Notes: a model not told the origin generated them from the letters alone. A stretch of DNA of 64,000 nt from Lutispora thermophila DSM 19022 (GCF_900142105.1 NZ_FQZS01000009.1:1-64000), one strand, 5' to 3'. Positions 24,873-36,026 are shown, counted from the first letter of the stretch. Numbers and translations are program-made.

Positions 24873-27800
24873 AAGATTCAATGCCTCCTTGTATTTCGTA
24901 TAAAACCTGGTCTGTATTTTTCCACCTTCTGGTCCACTTGTTCAATTGCTCAACAGATATGCGAACTGAAGGCTCAACTTTGTTTTCCATAAACAAAATC
25001 TTTCCTGCCACAAGCTCATTGATGATTGCCCTCACCTTATCCTTATACAAACCCTCTGACAGAGGACCTTCAGCGCAAACTTCTTTAAGCCTGTCATAAA
25101 CTCTGTCTATTTCCACAAAATCATTCCAGCTATCAGTCTCCTCACCAATTATTGCAATTATCAATTTCTTGTAATTTGAGTCCAAAGAATTCCAAAAATG
25201 CTCATACATGCTCTTTTGAGTCATATCAATAAGCTTGTCCGAAATATAATCCACATCATCAGGATAAATCACATATCTTTCCTTCTCCCTGTTAAGAAGC
25301 TCCACAAGGCTATTACCCATGGCCGTAAGGAAATATGGATGACCTGATGTTATCATGATAATTCTATCCACCGCCTCCGGCACACATTGTATTCCCTTTT
25401 GTCCCAATGGCTTCAATATCATTTCTCTGGCCTCGTCCAACTCCAGAAATCCTATTTCTAGAGGTTTTGCCGTATCAGAAATCTTCAATGCCTTATTCTT
25501 CATCATGTTTAAAATATAGGAACCTCCTGCCAGAATAAATCGAGTCTTATTAGAATGCTGCATCTTTGTCCTTATGAAGTTGAACAACTCATCGGAATAG
25601 ACACCGTCTTCTACCTTCTTCACAACTTCGTCAAACTCATCCACCATAAGAAGCAAAGATTTATCTCCTATAGATTTTTCCACATCCATAAAGAATCTTT
25701 TCAACTGGCGTAGAGGACTTTTTTTAAACTCCTCTTCCAAAGGCATATCTATCTCAATGCCATATTCAAAAGTCAACCTATCCACTATATTTTCTACAAA
25801 AAGCTGATAAATCAATTCACTTGTATCATCAGCATCAAAGATGTTCTCGCAGTCACATATAATTGGATAGAACTTGTCCCCAAAGATTTTTTCCATATGA
25901 TAAAGCAAGGAAGTCTTGCCTACCCTTCGCGACCCATATATGAGGAAAGTAGTCCTGTCGCTTTCGTCATATAACCGATCCTTTATTCTCTGTATTATGG
26001 CTTTACGACCGAAAAATTTGCTTTCATCATCTATCGGGCCTGTAGGATATGTATTCTCCTTTATCCTTTCAAAATCAAAACTCTTGTTTCTCACATCTAT
26101 TCCATAATTAAAAGTTTTAAAAGGACCATGGGCATATTTGCTTTCAATCCGTATCTCATACTGCCCCTCTTCTTCAAAATTATGCTTAAAGCCTACAGGT
26201 AGCTTTTCTCCTTCCCTCAATGTTCTGTTTTCAATGTTTAAAGGAATTGACAACAGTCTATTATCCTTTGTCACTTTGAAGCTGCAACTCAAGTCCCAAG
26301 CCTTTTCCTGTCCTTCATTGGTTATGAGAAAATGAAAGCTGCACTGAAACTTATTATCTACGGTAATGGTATGAAGATCTTCATGATTTAAAAAAGCAGC
26401 CTTTATTAACGGTCTATTTTCCAGCTTTTTCAATTCTTCATTACAAACATACAATAGGTTATTTATAAAATCTTTTATGGCTTCATACTTATACCTCTTG
26501 AGGAATTGCTTATCCGCTATTTCATTCATTTTCTTAATCTGCTTAACAGCATTGTTTATCCATATTCTCTTTTCCTCTATGTCTTCAACAGATGCATACC
26601 TCTCCAAAGCAACAGCAAATGAGTGAAAATAACTTAATATGCCTTCATTTTTATCTCTATATTCTATATCATAGGCTGTTATGAATCTATAACCCAATCT
26701 GCCAAAAAGCAGATTCATTCTTTTTGCATATGTCATATTCTCCATAAGAGCATAAAAATCTTCAATGAGAGTATATGTCTTAAAAAAACATACGTGATAA
26801 TAACCTAACTCTTTTTCTATCTTATTTAAGGTCAAATCATGTTTCCTATAGTACCTATAGCTGGCATACCAAATGAGATGAGCCTCATATGCAAAAGCCA
26901 CTTGTTGATTGGATCTTTGCTTCACTTTTATCTGCCGTTGCAACTCTGCCTCGCAATACTCAATTATATATTTGAAAAACTCATTATATCTGCCCATAAT
27001 GATTGCTGCTACCGCTGCCTTCAAACTAGCATGGCATCTATTGCTCAAATCCAGTATGGATAGGGCTTCTATAGAGCCAACATACCTGTCAACAATACCG
27101 GTCCATACTTTATATTGCTCCTCCAGTCCTTCCTCCGGAAGCTGACATCCATATATACCATCAGCCAACACAGGTACATGCTGTATAAGCTTTTCAATAA
27201 AGACACTAGAATCCTCAATGTCATCAAATATTCTCAAGAAATCCTCTATCATACCCGCCTCATTCTCGCGGAACTTCTCTGTTGCTACGACGTCAACCTC
27301 ATCCATTGGGAAATTTCCCTCGGTTTCATAGCCATTATTCTTTACCGAAAGGCTGTTTATTTGTATCTTACCGTCTTCGAATAATTGCTGATCATATTCA
27401 ATTTTCTTCAATTCTTCCATAGCTTTTGAATAATCTTGCTCTAATGCTGCTCTGAAGGCCTCTATCATTATTCTGGTTCTGTCTTCTTTTCCTTGACTGA
27501 AGGATATGTACTTAGAAACATAATCTTTGTACTTTTCTTTTTCTACTATTGATAATAGGGCCTTTGCAAAGTAACTTTTCCTTTCGTAGTCATCAGGATT
27601 TATATCCAACCCTCGATCCATTTTCATTAAAAGATCACAAACACAATACATGAGCAATGAAACGGATGAACCATTTTCTTCTTCCGGTATGTTATTCATA
27701 GCATAATAAAAATATCCTTTTGCTTCTTCTATATAGGAGCACTCCATAAGATCAAAGCCAAGCCTCATATGAAAATGTGAATTCTTGTTCAGATCATGGA

Positions 27801-29736
27801 TATATAAATTGCATAGCTCCATTATCAATTGTTTGTTGAATTCTTTATCGTAACTGCTTTTATATATGCTTGTTATAAGTCTGGTACTGTTATATAATGC
27901 TGCAAGCAAAAGCAGCAAAAACTTTCTTATGCCATCATCCTGAGTTTTATATAGAATATCCATTGAAGTTTTTAGCGTAATGTTAACTCCATTTTGAGAT
28001 CCTAATATTCTCGTTATCTCTTTTATCTTTTCAATGTTAATGTGCTGATTTTCATAGATAAACTTAAGAGCACAAAATATATCATTATTGATGATTTCTA
28101 TGATGTCCAATATATGCTTGCCCTGTAAGGAATTATGAATTATTGAATCCATAAATTTGTTTACAATGTGAAATTTCAGAGGAAATATTTTTTTAGAATG
28201 AACAGCCGTAATACTTATAAGCCCTTTTACTTCCTCATACATAATAAAATCTAAGGATTCTAAGCATATCAGATCATCCACAATGCCTATGCAATCATAA
28301 TCTTGTGCTTTGAAGCATAGAGATGTAAAAGTTTGCTGAAATTCCATTGCTTTGTCACTTTCTTTTATCTTTTCATACAAGCTTCTAAACATCTCAAGTT
28401 CTCTCTTCACTCGTCTGTATAATTTATGGATTTCTTCCATACTTTTTTTATTGCCTGATTCAAGAAACTCTTCTATTTCTCTTTTCAAATCCTCCATCTC
28501 ATCCAATTTGGACATGACTTTATCTCCATACTCAATCCTTCCTTGAGCCAAAGCTGATATAAAAATCATCCTAATATCAATAATAGTTCTCTTATTATCA
28601 GAACCAGACATGAGCATTAAGTCATAGTTTTTAAAAGCTTCTTCAATCTGACCGTCAGCTTCAAGGATCCTCCCGTAATATTTGTTGACCTCATGATCCA
28701 GAGGAAATAATTGCTTAAGCAAGGCAAAAAACTTCACCCCGTCCTTTGTTAAGCCATATCTCTTAAAGGCTTTGTACAATGCATCTAGTCTTTCCCCAGA
28801 AGGCACCTGAGGTCCTTTGAGTGCTATATCTTCTATCATCGCCACCAATTCTTCACTTTCAATTGTTGCGGCTAACTTTAACATATCAGCCCTTTTTAAG
28901 CTTTTGCCTATTTCGCTGTTTTCTGGATTCAACTCCAATTCATCATGGAGAAATTGCTCCAATCGATCAAATTCCTTTATGGAATAGAGTTTTCTTACTA
29001 TAGCCATAGGATTATTATGTCTCCTATAATCCTGCAATCTCCAACTCATGGAGCTATCCAAATCTCCATGCATTTCAGATAATATAGCTTGTATCCAGTT
29101 GCTGAACTTTTTGTTGGATAATTTACTGTTTAAAAATCCTTTAATTTTTTCAATAAGATTGGTCATATGAGGCTGTTGTTCAGCGTTAAAGCTTATAAGA
29201 TTGCTCAAATTGTAATCAAGAAAAGTTAAAAAGCTTATAAGGTAATCATCTGAAATGCTAGCCTGCTTTAATGCGGCACCAAAGGCTTCAATCCATAGAT
29301 TGTTTTTCTTGCAAAGACTCTTTTGAGTTTCCCACTTCCTGAAAAGGTCTGCCTTTACTTCCCCTGCTTCTTGTGGCAACAGCCCCCTTTCTCGTAAGTC
29401 ATGATAAATTGAAAGGCACTTATAGGAATAGAGAGGCGAATCCTGTGCAAAAACTTCAAAAAGCTCTATCCATGGTTGGTAGCAATATTCATCGCGATTC
29501 AACATAATTATATTGAATAACACATAATGATCCTGGCTTTTTATGTACTCATCCTTATATTGGGATATTATTTTCCTCACTTTCTTGCTTCTATCAAAAT
29601 GAGCATCAAAAATATTTCTTAATTCTTTTTGTGTTTTTACATATTCAATGCATCTATTGTAATCTTCTTCAAGAAGAATTTTTTTGAAACCTTCTATTAT
29701 GGGACTAGCCACAATCATTTCATCAGAACTAAACAT
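24862..29736 (-). CDS. Large STAND/ORC-like ATPase with helical repeats and a beta-sandwich, 1624 residues
   Basis: ATG at 29736 is chosen because TTGGAGGGATAGG precedes it. Roughly the first 1100 residues are helical and look TPR-like, with no named family. About 1110-1215 (FHFLITNEGQEKAWDLSC... to ...YEIRIESKYAHG) looks like an Ig-like beta-sandwich. From about 1230 an ATPase follows: FFGRKAIIQRI, Walker A YGSRRVGKTSLL (about 1267), Walker B LLLMVDEFDEVV (about 1362), sensor-like FILAGGSY and SGHPYFL. A winged-helix-like tail ends the protein. It is followed by a second ATPase gene. Such multidomain NTPases often act as sensors or scaffolds; a role in defence or signalling is inference only. 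Confidence 0.7.
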   Translation of the reverse strand: MFSSDEMIVASPIIEGFKKILLEEDYNRCIEYVKTQKELRNIFDAHFDRSKKVRKIISQYKDEYIKSQDHYVLFNIIMLNRDEYCYQPWIELFEVFAQDSPLYSYKCLSIYHDLRERGLLPQEAGEVKADLFRKWETQKSLCKKNNLWIEAFGAALKQASISDDYLISFLTFLDYNLSNLISFNAEQQPHMTNLIEKIKGFLNSKLSNKKFSNWIQAILSEMHGDLDSSMSWRLQDYRRHNNPMAIVRKLYSIKEFDRLEQFLHDELELNPENSEIGKSLKRADMLKLAATIESEELVAMIEDIALKGPQVPSGERLDALYKAFKRYGLTKDGVKFFALLKQLFPLDHEVNKYYGRILEADGQIEEAFKNYDLMLMSGSDNKRTIIDIRMIFISALAQGRIEYGDKVMSKLDEMEDLKREIEEFLESGNKKSMEEIHKLYRRVKRELEMFRSLYEKIKESDKAMEFQQTFTSLCFKAQDYDCIGIVDDLICLESLDFIMYEEVKGLISITAVHSKKIFPLKFHIVNKFMDSIIHNSLQGKHILDIIEIINNDIFCALKFIYENQHINIEKIKEITRILGSQNGVNITLKTSMDILYKTQDDGIRKFLLLLLAALYNSTRLITSIYKSSYDKEFNKQLIMELCNLYIHDLNKNSHFHMRLGFDLMECSYIEEAKGYFYYAMNNIPEEENGSSVSLLMYCVCDLLMKMDRGLDINPDDYERKSYFAKALLSIVEKEKYKDYVSKYISFSQGKEDRTRIMIEAFRAALEQDYSKAMEELKKIEYDQQLFEDGKIQINSLSVKNNGYETEGNFPMDEVDVVATEKFRENEAGMIEDFLRIFDDIEDSSVFIEKLIQHVPVLADGIYGCQLPEEGLEEQYKVWTGIVDRYVGSIEALSILDLSNRCHASLKAAVAAIIMGRYNEFFKYIIEYCEAELQRQIKVKQRSNQQVAFAYEAHLIWYASYRYYRKHDLTLNKIEKELGYYHVCFFKTYTLIEDFYALMENMTYAKRMNLLFGRLGYRFITAYDIEYRDKNEGILSYFHSFAVALERYASVEDIEEKRIWINNAVKQIKKMNEIADKQFLKRYKYEAIKDFINNLLYVCNEELKKLENRPLIKAAFLNHEDLHTITVDNKFQCSFHFLITNEGQEKAWDLSCSFKVTKDNRLLSIPLNIENRTLREGEKLPVGFKHNFEEEGQYEIRIESKYAHGPFKTFNYGIDVRNKSFDFERIKENTYPTGPIDDESKFFGRKAIIQRIKDRLYDESDRTTFLIYGSRRVGKTSLLYHMEKIFGDKFYPIICDCENIFDADDTSELIYQLFVENIVDRLTFEYGIEIDMPLEEEFKKSPLRQLKRFFMDVEKSIGDKSLLLMVDEFDEVVKKVEDGVYSDELFNFIRTKMQHSNKTRFILAGGSYILNMMKNKALKISDTAKPLEIGFLELDEAREMILKPLGQKGIQCVPEAVDRIIMITSGHPYFLTAMGNSLVELLNREKERYVIYPDDVDYISDKLIDMTQKSMYEHFWNSLDSNYKKLIIAIIGEETDSWNDFVEIDRVYDRLKEVCAEGPLSEGLYKDKVRAIINELVAGKILFMENKVEPSVRISVEQLNKWTRRWKNTDQVLYEIQGGIESYEQ

Positions 29737-29840
29737 CCTATCCCTCCAATTTCTCATCGAAAACCATATCAATGGTTATGATATTTAGTATTCGACAGTA
29801 TTCTTTCATTTCCTCCAAATTTAGACTTTTACGTATAATT

Positions 29841-29882
29841 AAGTGGATACAAGATGCCTACGGCATTATCTTGTATCCACTT
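29841..29882. terminator. 15-bp hairpin before the large ATPase gene
   Basis: AAGTGGATACAAGAT (29841-29855) pairs perfectly with ATCTTGTATCCACTT (29868-29882). It separates the beta-flower gene from the ATPase locus on the minus strand. Confidence 0.6.
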
Positions 29883-29958
29883 ATATTAACATGCATATGC
29901 ATCACGTACAGCTTACTGGATCTGATGGACTAGTCCGTGCCTAATATTCAATTGGTCC

Positions 29959-30279
29959 CTAGAAATAGAATCTGCTAAATGGCCTTAATAGAAGCAATAG
30001 CAATATGGCTCCAAGCAATCCGCTATATCCGCTATTGCCATACCCCAAATAGTTTCCATTCATATCATACAATCTGTAATTTCTGCTATTATAGTATCCT
30101 AAAGGTGTCCCATTGCTTGAATATACATAACCCCTGTTTATATAAGCCAAAGGTCTTCGACAGGAATCATATATATTGCAGCCGTCTGTATAACCCATTA
30201 CTCTGCCACAGCAGTCATAGATTACATTGTTGTCTACATAACCGTAAAGGGTTCCTACGGAATCATAAAATCTTTCCAA
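29959..30279 (-). CDS. Four-fold beta-flower-type repeat protein with hydrophobic tail
   Basis: The TTG at 30279 follows AAAGGTGGTG; upstream in-frame ATG codons lack a site. The 106-residue protein consists of about four repeats of the form [I/V]YD-x-x-G-x-x-[L/M]GY (YDSVGTLYGYVDN, YDCCGRVMGYTDG, and YSSNGTPLGYYNS). It ends in a membrane-like segment GLLGAILLLLLLRPF. I recall this repeat pattern from the beta-flower proteins, whose function is unknown. A membrane-anchored small beta-propeller-like fold is plausible. Confidence 0.6.
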   Translation of the reverse strand: MERFYDSVGTLYGYVDNNVIYDCCGRVMGYTDGCNIYDSCRRPLAYINRGYVYSSNGTPLGYYNSRNYRLYDMNGNYLGYGNSGYSGLLGAILLLLLLRPFSRFYF

Positions 30280-30417
30280 AATATCACCACCTTTTGAATA
30301 GAAATTTATTCCCCTGCTACTATATATGTGGCATGTACTAATTTGGTTAATGATATTTTGGATAATCTTATGTTTCATCTACGGCAAAAACATAAACTTC
30401 CAAAAAATGCAACCCAC

Positions 30418-30807
30418 TTAATTTCCAATATCCAATACTATCTTCCAACTTCCGTCTCTTTGTTTTTGCCATACGGTAGTATATTTGCCTGTGGCAAGAA
30501 CCTCATCCCCTTTATCATCAAGGTATCTTCTTACATACTTGCCATATGTATATCCAAGGCTTCCATCTTCAGAAACCTTGGCATCAATTGGTTCCCATCT
30601 AAGAGAGAATTCAGGAAGTGAAAAGGCTCTTTCCATGGACTTATATATTTCTTGCCGACCTTTTAAATCATCGCCTTGAGACAGCACCATTACACCGTCA
30701 TCAGCAAAATAAGAAACCCATGCATCTATTCCGCCTGTAGACGTATCTTTATCAAATTGTCTGTCTAAATCCATTAGAAATCTTCTGAGATTTTTGCTAT
30801 TATCCAT
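30418..30807 (-). CDS. NTF2-like/SnoaL-like protein (DUF4440 type)
   Basis: ATG at 30807 follows TAGGGGGATG. The 129-residue protein has the NTF2-fold pattern: a long first helix, WVSYFADDGVMVLSQGDDLKG, a middle strand with YTYGKYVRRYLDD, and GKYTTVWQKQRDGSWKI. Members of this group are small cone-shaped enzymes or ligand binders; no specific substrate can be named. It is probably monocistronic. Confidence 0.75.
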   Translation of the reverse strand: MDNSKNLRRFLMDLDRQFDKDTSTGGIDAWVSYFADDGVMVLSQGDDLKGRQEIYKSMERAFSLPEFSLRWEPIDAKVSEDGSLGYTYGKYVRRYLDDKGDEVLATGKYTTVWQKQRDGSWKIVLDIGN

Positions 30808-30980
30808 ATACATCCCCCTAACTTTATATCTGATTCTGACATTATTCACTATCGCACGTACTTTTTACTAAATCTAATATACCATATTTTTATATACAAC
30901 TTCTTTATTTGCAATATATTTCTTGAAAGCATACAATCCCCACCAATACCTAGCGATTTATAATTTGACTCTGCTAAATA

Positions 30981-31007
30981 TGCTCTCCAACATGTCGTTG
31001 AAGAGCA
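30981..31007. terminator. Hairpin downstream of the EAL gene
   Basis: TGCTCT-CAAC pairs with GTTG-AGAGCA around a five-base loop, just past the EAL stop codon on the minus strand. No clear T-run follows, so this is tentative. Confidence 0.35.
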
Positions 31008-31024
31008 TTCCAACCTGGCTTTAT

Positions 31025-31831
31025 TTAATAACCTTTTCTCTTGATATATTCTTTTAAAAATTCACCCATTTCTTCTGGCAAAAGGGGTTTACTGAAATAG
31101 TATCCTTGAACCTTATGGCATCTTTTCTTTTTTAGATAGTCATATTGTTCTTTCGTCTCTACTCCTTCTCCTATAATTTCAATATTTATATCATGCCCAA
31201 GCTTTATAATAGCATCGATAATGGCTTTATTAACTTTATCCCCAATATTATAAATAAATGTTCTATCTATTTTAAAACTGCTTACATCAAGTTCCTGAAT
31301 ATACTTAAGTGAATTGTATCCGGTGCCAAAATCATCAATTGTTATTCTAACCCCTTGTTTATTTAAATAACTTAAATTATTTGCTGCAATAAGTGAAGAC
31401 TCTAAAAGCAGACTTTCAGTAATTTCTAGTTCAAGATATTCAGGAAACATTCCTGTTTCATAAAGAATCTTGATTACAGCTTCACCAAAATCGGGTTGCT
31501 GCAGCTGAATTGCTGATACATTTACTGATAGACTAATATCAGCAAAACCATTTTCATGCCATTCCTTTAACTTACTTGAAGCAGTTCTTAGCACCCATAA
31601 ACCTATGGGTATTATAAGCCTTGTCTCCTCTGCAACGGGAATAAATTGAAGAGGACTAATTATGCCTTGGTTCGGATGCTTCCATCTGATCAATGCTTCC
31701 ACTCCGGCGATTCTTTTTGTCATGGTATTTATAATAGGCTGATAGCACAAAAATAGCTCTTCCTTTTCCATAGCAGCAACTAGATCAATTTTCACATTGC
31801 TCTGCAAACTTTTTGTTACAAGCCCACACAT
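31025..31831 (-). CDS. Stand-alone EAL-domain cyclic-di-GMP phosphodiesterase
   Basis: The 268-residue protein is one EAL domain: E45-A-L in VEALIRW, LSVNVSA, ELEITESLLL, TIDDFGTGYNSL, FKIDRTFI, GEGVET and QGYYFSKPL. All catalytic positions for metal binding and c-di-GMP hydrolysis appear to be present. There is no GGDEF or sensor domain and no signal peptide, so it is cytosolic and regulated by expression or partners. AAGGAG lies 13 bases upstream of the ATG, a long spacing, so the start is not certain. Confidence 0.85.
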   Translation of the reverse strand: MCGLVTKSLQSNVKIDLVAAMEKEELFLCYQPIINTMTKRIAGVEALIRWKHPNQGIISPLQFIPVAEETRLIIPIGLWVLRTASSKLKEWHENGFADISLSVNVSAIQLQQPDFGEAVIKILYETGMFPEYLELEITESLLLESSLIAANNLSYLNKQGVRITIDDFGTGYNSLKYIQELDVSSFKIDRTFIYNIGDKVNKAIIDAIIKLGHDINIEIIGEGVETKEQYDYLKKKRCHKVQGYYFSKPLLPEEMGEFLKEYIKRKGY

Positions 31832-32090
31832 TCCACGAAAGTTTCTCCTTTATATGGTTTATTACAGTATTGATTCTTTACATGTAAATTATTATAAAAC
31901 TAGTGTCTATAACGTTTACAATTTTATGTACAATATAAAATTTTCCCAAAGCCAAATATCCCTTGTAAATAACTATGTTGTTGAGACCATGTATTTTATT
32001 ACTTCGTATTCATGCTTGATATAAAAGCTTCATTGATTATCTTCCAAGTTCTTCATATGAATTTAATCATATCCTGCATATCTCGCTTTC

Positions 32091-34094
32091 CTATATCTTG
32101 AACTTGGATACAACTCCTATCAGTAATTCCGATTTACCTTTTGCCAATCCTGCTGCATTGATAACTTCATTTGCCATTTGTGCTATTTCAGTTGCATCCT
32201 GTGCAATATTCGAAGCCCCCTGTGCTTCTTCGCTCGATGACGCTGAAATTTCATTTATTGCTTTAACCATATTGTGCATTGATGCTAAAAGCTCTTCAGA
32301 GGTAGCACTAAATTCATTTATCATGTCATTTATGGTAACCGAGCTCTCGCTATATTTCTCACTGGAACTAACGAGGTAGTTATAGTCATTTATTACTTTC
32401 TCGTCAATAAAATTCATGATTTCGCCCGAACTTGAGGAAAGATCATTAACTGCTTCAAATATTAGCATGGTCATTTCCTGTATACTTGAAACCGTATTTT
32501 TAGATCCTTCTGCAAGCTTTCTGATCTCTTCGGCTACAACTGCAAAGCCTTTCCCGGCTTCACCTGCTCTGGCAGCCTCAATTGCAGCGTTTAACGCAAG
32601 GAGATTGGTTTGGGATGTTATTTCAAGTATTGCTTCGGATAATTCATTGATTTTAGCTACTGCCTTTGATTTTTCAATGGCTTTCTGCAAATCATTCTTT
32701 GCCTTTTCATATATTTCCAAAGCCGTTTCCTTAGAAATTATTGCTTTTTGCTTCATTTCTTCGCTCATGCCGGTTACATTGCTTACTGCTATTGCAGCTT
32801 CTTGTGCTTTTGATGCTATGCCCTCAATTGCTGACTCAATTTCTTCCGAGGTTGCATTCATCTCCTGAGTCGATGCGGAAGTCTCTTCAATACCCGCCGA
32901 AAGTTCTTCAGTTGTTGCGGATATTTCCTCAATATTTTTATTAAGCTGTTCCATCTTAGCATTGATATTGATAAGCATCTCACTTACATTTGTTGATTCA
33001 TCTACAACCTCTTTAATAATATTGCTTATCGATTGTTGCATGGCACTTATTGCATTGGCCAATATACCGCTCTCATCCTTCATCTTGAGGAGTTTCTTAG
33101 GTATCTCTCCGGTAAAGTCTCCAGTTGAAACAATATTCAGATAATTTGAGGCCAATTTTATTGGTTTTGAAATGCTTTCGGCAATGAGTATCGTAATAAC
33201 AATGCTAATTATCAAAAAAGCAATTGATATGCATATCATAACCACTGTAAGTTCGCTTATTTTCTCCATAACCTCTGACTTTGGAGCAGTTATCGCTATT
33301 GACCATCTCGTTCCAGGTACCGGTGCAAAACTCATATATTTTGTCATACCTTTAAATGTGTATTGCCCCACGCCTTCTTTTCCTTCAATCATTTGCTTTT
33401 CCAGTTGGATTAAGGATTCCAGCTCCGGGTTTTCTTTGAAATCTTCAATAGCATTGTACATTTCCATAACAAGATTCCTGTCACTATGAGCAATAACTGT
33501 TCCCGTATTGTTTATCATATAAGCCTGGCCGCTTTTGCCAAATTTTATGTTATTAGTGATATCACTCAGCGCATTCCCGTCACGGGTAGCCATAAGTACT
33601 CCTTTAATCTTATTGTCAATCTTGATTGGTACTGCATAGACCAAAATAACGCTATTGGTAACCTTGCTCACTATTGGATCAGAAACTTCCTTTTGACCTG
33701 ATATGGCCATTTTAAAGTAGTCCCTGTCTGAAACATTAGCAGTAGTTCCGTCAGTTAATACAACATTGCCCTCTAGATCTGCAATGCCCATGCTTAAGTG
33801 CCCGCTTCTGCTTACTTCGCATTTTAATAACTCAAGCTTCTCATCCATAGTAAATACATCACTCTTTATAATTTCTGTTTCTGCCAAAGCTTCCATGGTA
33901 TCAAGCCGGGCTTTTGTCTCGCTCTCCACCACCTTGACAGCCTCTCTTGCCAATTGCTGCAAGGATTCATTTATGCTGTCAGATAGTGCAGCTGTAGACT
34001 TTCTATTAGCTATAACTCCAAAGCCAATACAAGTAAACAATAACAACACCCCAAAAAATAACAGCAACTTTGTTTTAATACTTTTAAACTGCAA
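32091..34094 (-). CDS. Methyl-accepting chemotaxis protein with Cache sensor domain
   Basis: The 667-residue protein has one membrane helix at about 10-30, an extracytoplasmic double-Cache domain ([28 protein letters not shown]), and a second helix near 280-305 ([20 protein letters not shown]). A HAMP linker ([13 protein letters not shown]) follows, then a long coiled-coil signalling domain with hairpin tip [20 protein letters not shown]. It senses a small ligand outside the cell and signals to CheA. No che genes are adjacent. Confidence 0.9.
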   Translation of the reverse strand: MQFKSIKTKLLLFFGVLLLFTCIGFGVIANRKSTAALSDSINESLQQLAREAVKVVESETKARLDTMEALAETEIIKSDVFTMDEKLELLKCEVSRSGHLSMGIADLEGNVVLTDGTTANVSDRDYFKMAISGQKEVSDPIVSKVTNSVILVYAVPIKIDNKIKGVLMATRDGNALSDITNNIKFGKSGQAYMINNTGTVIAHSDRNLVMEMYNAIEDFKENPELESLIQLEKQMIEGKEGVGQYTFKGMTKYMSFAPVPGTRWSIAITAPKSEVMEKISELTVVMICISIAFLIISIVITILIAESISKPIKLASNYLNIVSTGDFTGEIPKKLLKMKDESGILANAISAMQQSISNIIKEVVDESTNVSEMLININAKMEQLNKNIEEISATTEELSAGIEETSASTQEMNATSEEIESAIEGIASKAQEAAIAVSNVTGMSEEMKQKAIISKETALEIYEKAKNDLQKAIEKSKAVAKINELSEAILEITSQTNLLALNAAIEAARAGEAGKGFAVVAEEIRKLAEGSKNTVSSIQEMTMLIFEAVNDLSSSSGEIMNFIDEKVINDYNYLVSSSEKYSESSVTINDMINEFSATSEELLASMHNMVKAINEISASSSEEAQGASNIAQDATEIAQMANEVINAAGLAKGKSELLIGVVSKFKI

Positions 34095-34280
34095 TGTTTC
34101 TCTCCTCCATTTCTTTAGTAATTTAACATACTTCTTCCATTGATACAGCTTTTAGATTATCACTTATACCAAGTCGAGTTTCAATTGATAGTAATTATTT
34201 AAGGATATGAAATTTCTAAATCTTCTAAATTAGTGATATTATATAATAAAATTTGATTTTGGTGTGTTGGACCTATCCAT

Positions 34281-34304
34281 TTGTCATTGTCACGGTTATG
34301 ACAA
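34281..34304 (+). promoter_or_regulatory. Inverted repeat upstream of the HTH regulator
   Basis: TTGTCAT (34281-34287) and ATGACAA (34298-34304) form a 7-bp inverted repeat with a 10-base gap, about 80 bases before the regulator's start. It is a plausible autoregulatory operator. The rest of 34095-34382 shows nothing else. Confidence 0.4.
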
Positions 34305-34382
34305 GTGCCAATCAAGCACAATCCATGATATACTTATATATTGTAATTGCTAATCTATTAGCTACGGGGAGGAGCACTTCTT

Positions 34383-35993
34383 ATGGTCAATATGAAATTC
34401 GGAGAATGCTTAAAGCTTTTACTTTCTACTCTTGGCGTAAGCATGAATCAATTATCTAAAGCAATAAATGTAGATAATTCGCTGGTGAATCGATGGATAC
34501 ATGATAAACGGGTACCCATGTACAATACTCCTTATATTGAACGTATTTCTGGATATTTATCAAAAAATGTGAATAATACATTTCAAATGCAGCACCTGAA
34601 TAAAATATTCATGGATATTTGTGAAAACATCAGCTCAGAAGACAGCATAGAGGAAAAAATAAGGAAAGTATTATCGGAAACTCAGGGATATTCTATTGAA
34701 TGTAAAAAGAAAGAAAAAATCTCCAATGGTCCTAATAAGGATAATCTCTCGAACAAGCTCTCTGATGATCTTCCATATAATCCCTCAAATTGCATTGGGT
34801 TATCAAATGAAGATAAGATAATTATAGGAAAAAGCAATGTATTAAGTGCAGGTATGCATTTGCTCAAAACTGCAAGTCAGAATTGCGGAAGCGGTAATGC
34901 GATTTACATTTCATTAATTAATGATATTAACATAAGCTTCCAATATCCTGACTTAGTTTATTTTAGAGAAATAATAAGCAAAGCTATTAACTGTGGATGG
35001 AATATAATCCTATTTATCAGGATAAGTAATAATATTAATAGGATAATAGAACTTATCAACTTTGCAAAACCACTTATAAAAACGGGAAAATTCCATCCTT
35101 ATTACCTGAAAAGATATGATGTTTCCTCTACAGGAAAAGAAAATTTATGCATTCCTGGAATAGGGGCATTATCTTGCTTTTTAACCAATCCTCTTTCCGG
35201 AATGGATTGTGCTTTTTACTTTAAGACTGAAGTTGCTATAGATATTATAAAAAACTACTTCAATGTACTTCTCTCAACATGTGCTCAGCCTATTTTCAAT
35301 TATTATCCGGAAAATGATTATTTCAAATATAATCATTATGTAATTGAAAATGAAGAGAGTATTGGTAACCGGACTTTATACAAATACTGTTTTAGTTTAC
35401 TGACCATACCCAAGAATTTATATATAAAAATACTTAATAAGATGGGACTTTCACGCAATGAAATCTTTGCTTCACAAGAATACTATGATAGACGCCTAAA
35501 GGCATTTCTTTCTAATGTTGAAAATTATGAGTATAAAGATATCTATTGCTATGATTCTGTTGTGCAGCTTATTAAACATCAGCAATTTTTCATTTATTAT
35601 CATATGGGAGTTAGACCAGTTAACCTGGAGGTTAAAGATGTCATTGAAATTTTAAATAATGTGATAAGCCTGCTTAAAAGATATAAAAACTATAATATCG
35701 CCTTTAATAATAAATATCCAAATTACATTTCAAAAGATTATATTTCAGAAGGCAACGAGTTTTACTGTATGGTCAAAGAGAGACAAGCTGTATTGCTTGA
35801 AGCATATGAGCCTTCAAAAAACATGCCATTAATGCGGTTATCTATAGAAGAACCTATGGTGGTTAAAGCTTGCCAAGAATACTTTAATGAAAAATGGGAG
35901 CATATTGCTCCTATCAATAAAGATAAAAATGAGGTTATCAATTGGATACAAGAGCAGATAAAATTGCTTGAGAAAAAAATGAAGATATCTTAA
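34383..35993 (+). CDS. XRE-type HTH regulator with large uncharacterised C-terminal region
   Basis: ATG at 34383 follows GGGGAGGA. Residues about 4-65 form a Cro/C1-like HTH (FGECLKLLLSTLGVSMNQLS, then INVDNSLVNRWIHDKRVP). The remaining about 470 residues have no motif I can name; they include a hydrophilic linker and a region around CFLTNPLSGMDCAFYFKTEV. I recall similar long regulators in Clostridia that are orphan. A terminator follows at 36027. No neighbour suggests a target. Confidence 0.7.
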   Translation: MVNMKFGECLKLLLSTLGVSMNQLSKAINVDNSLVNRWIHDKRVPMYNTPYIERISGYLSKNVNNTFQMQHLNKIFMDICENISSEDSIEEKIRKVLSETQGYSIECKKKEKISNGPNKDNLSNKLSDDLPYNPSNCIGLSNEDKIIIGKSNVLSAGMHLLKTASQNCGSGNAIYISLINDINISFQYPDLVYFREIISKAINCGWNIILFIRISNNINRIIELINFAKPLIKTGKFHPYYLKRYDVSSTGKENLCIPGIGALSCFLTNPLSGMDCAFYFKTEVAIDIIKNYFNVLLSTCAQPIFNYYPENDYFKYNHYVIENEESIGNRTLYKYCFSLLTIPKNLYIKILNKMGLSRNEIFASQEYYDRRLKAFLSNVENYEYKDIYCYDSVVQLIKHQQFFIYYHMGVRPVNLEVKDVIEILNNVISLLKRYKNYNIAFNNKYPNYISKDYISEGNEFYCMVKERQAVLLEAYEPSKNMPLMRLSIEEPMVVKACQEYFNEKWEHIAPINKDKNEVINWIQEQIKLLEKKMKIS

Positions 35994-36026
35994 AAAGAAT
36001 CTCCGAAATAACCAATAAAAAAGCTA

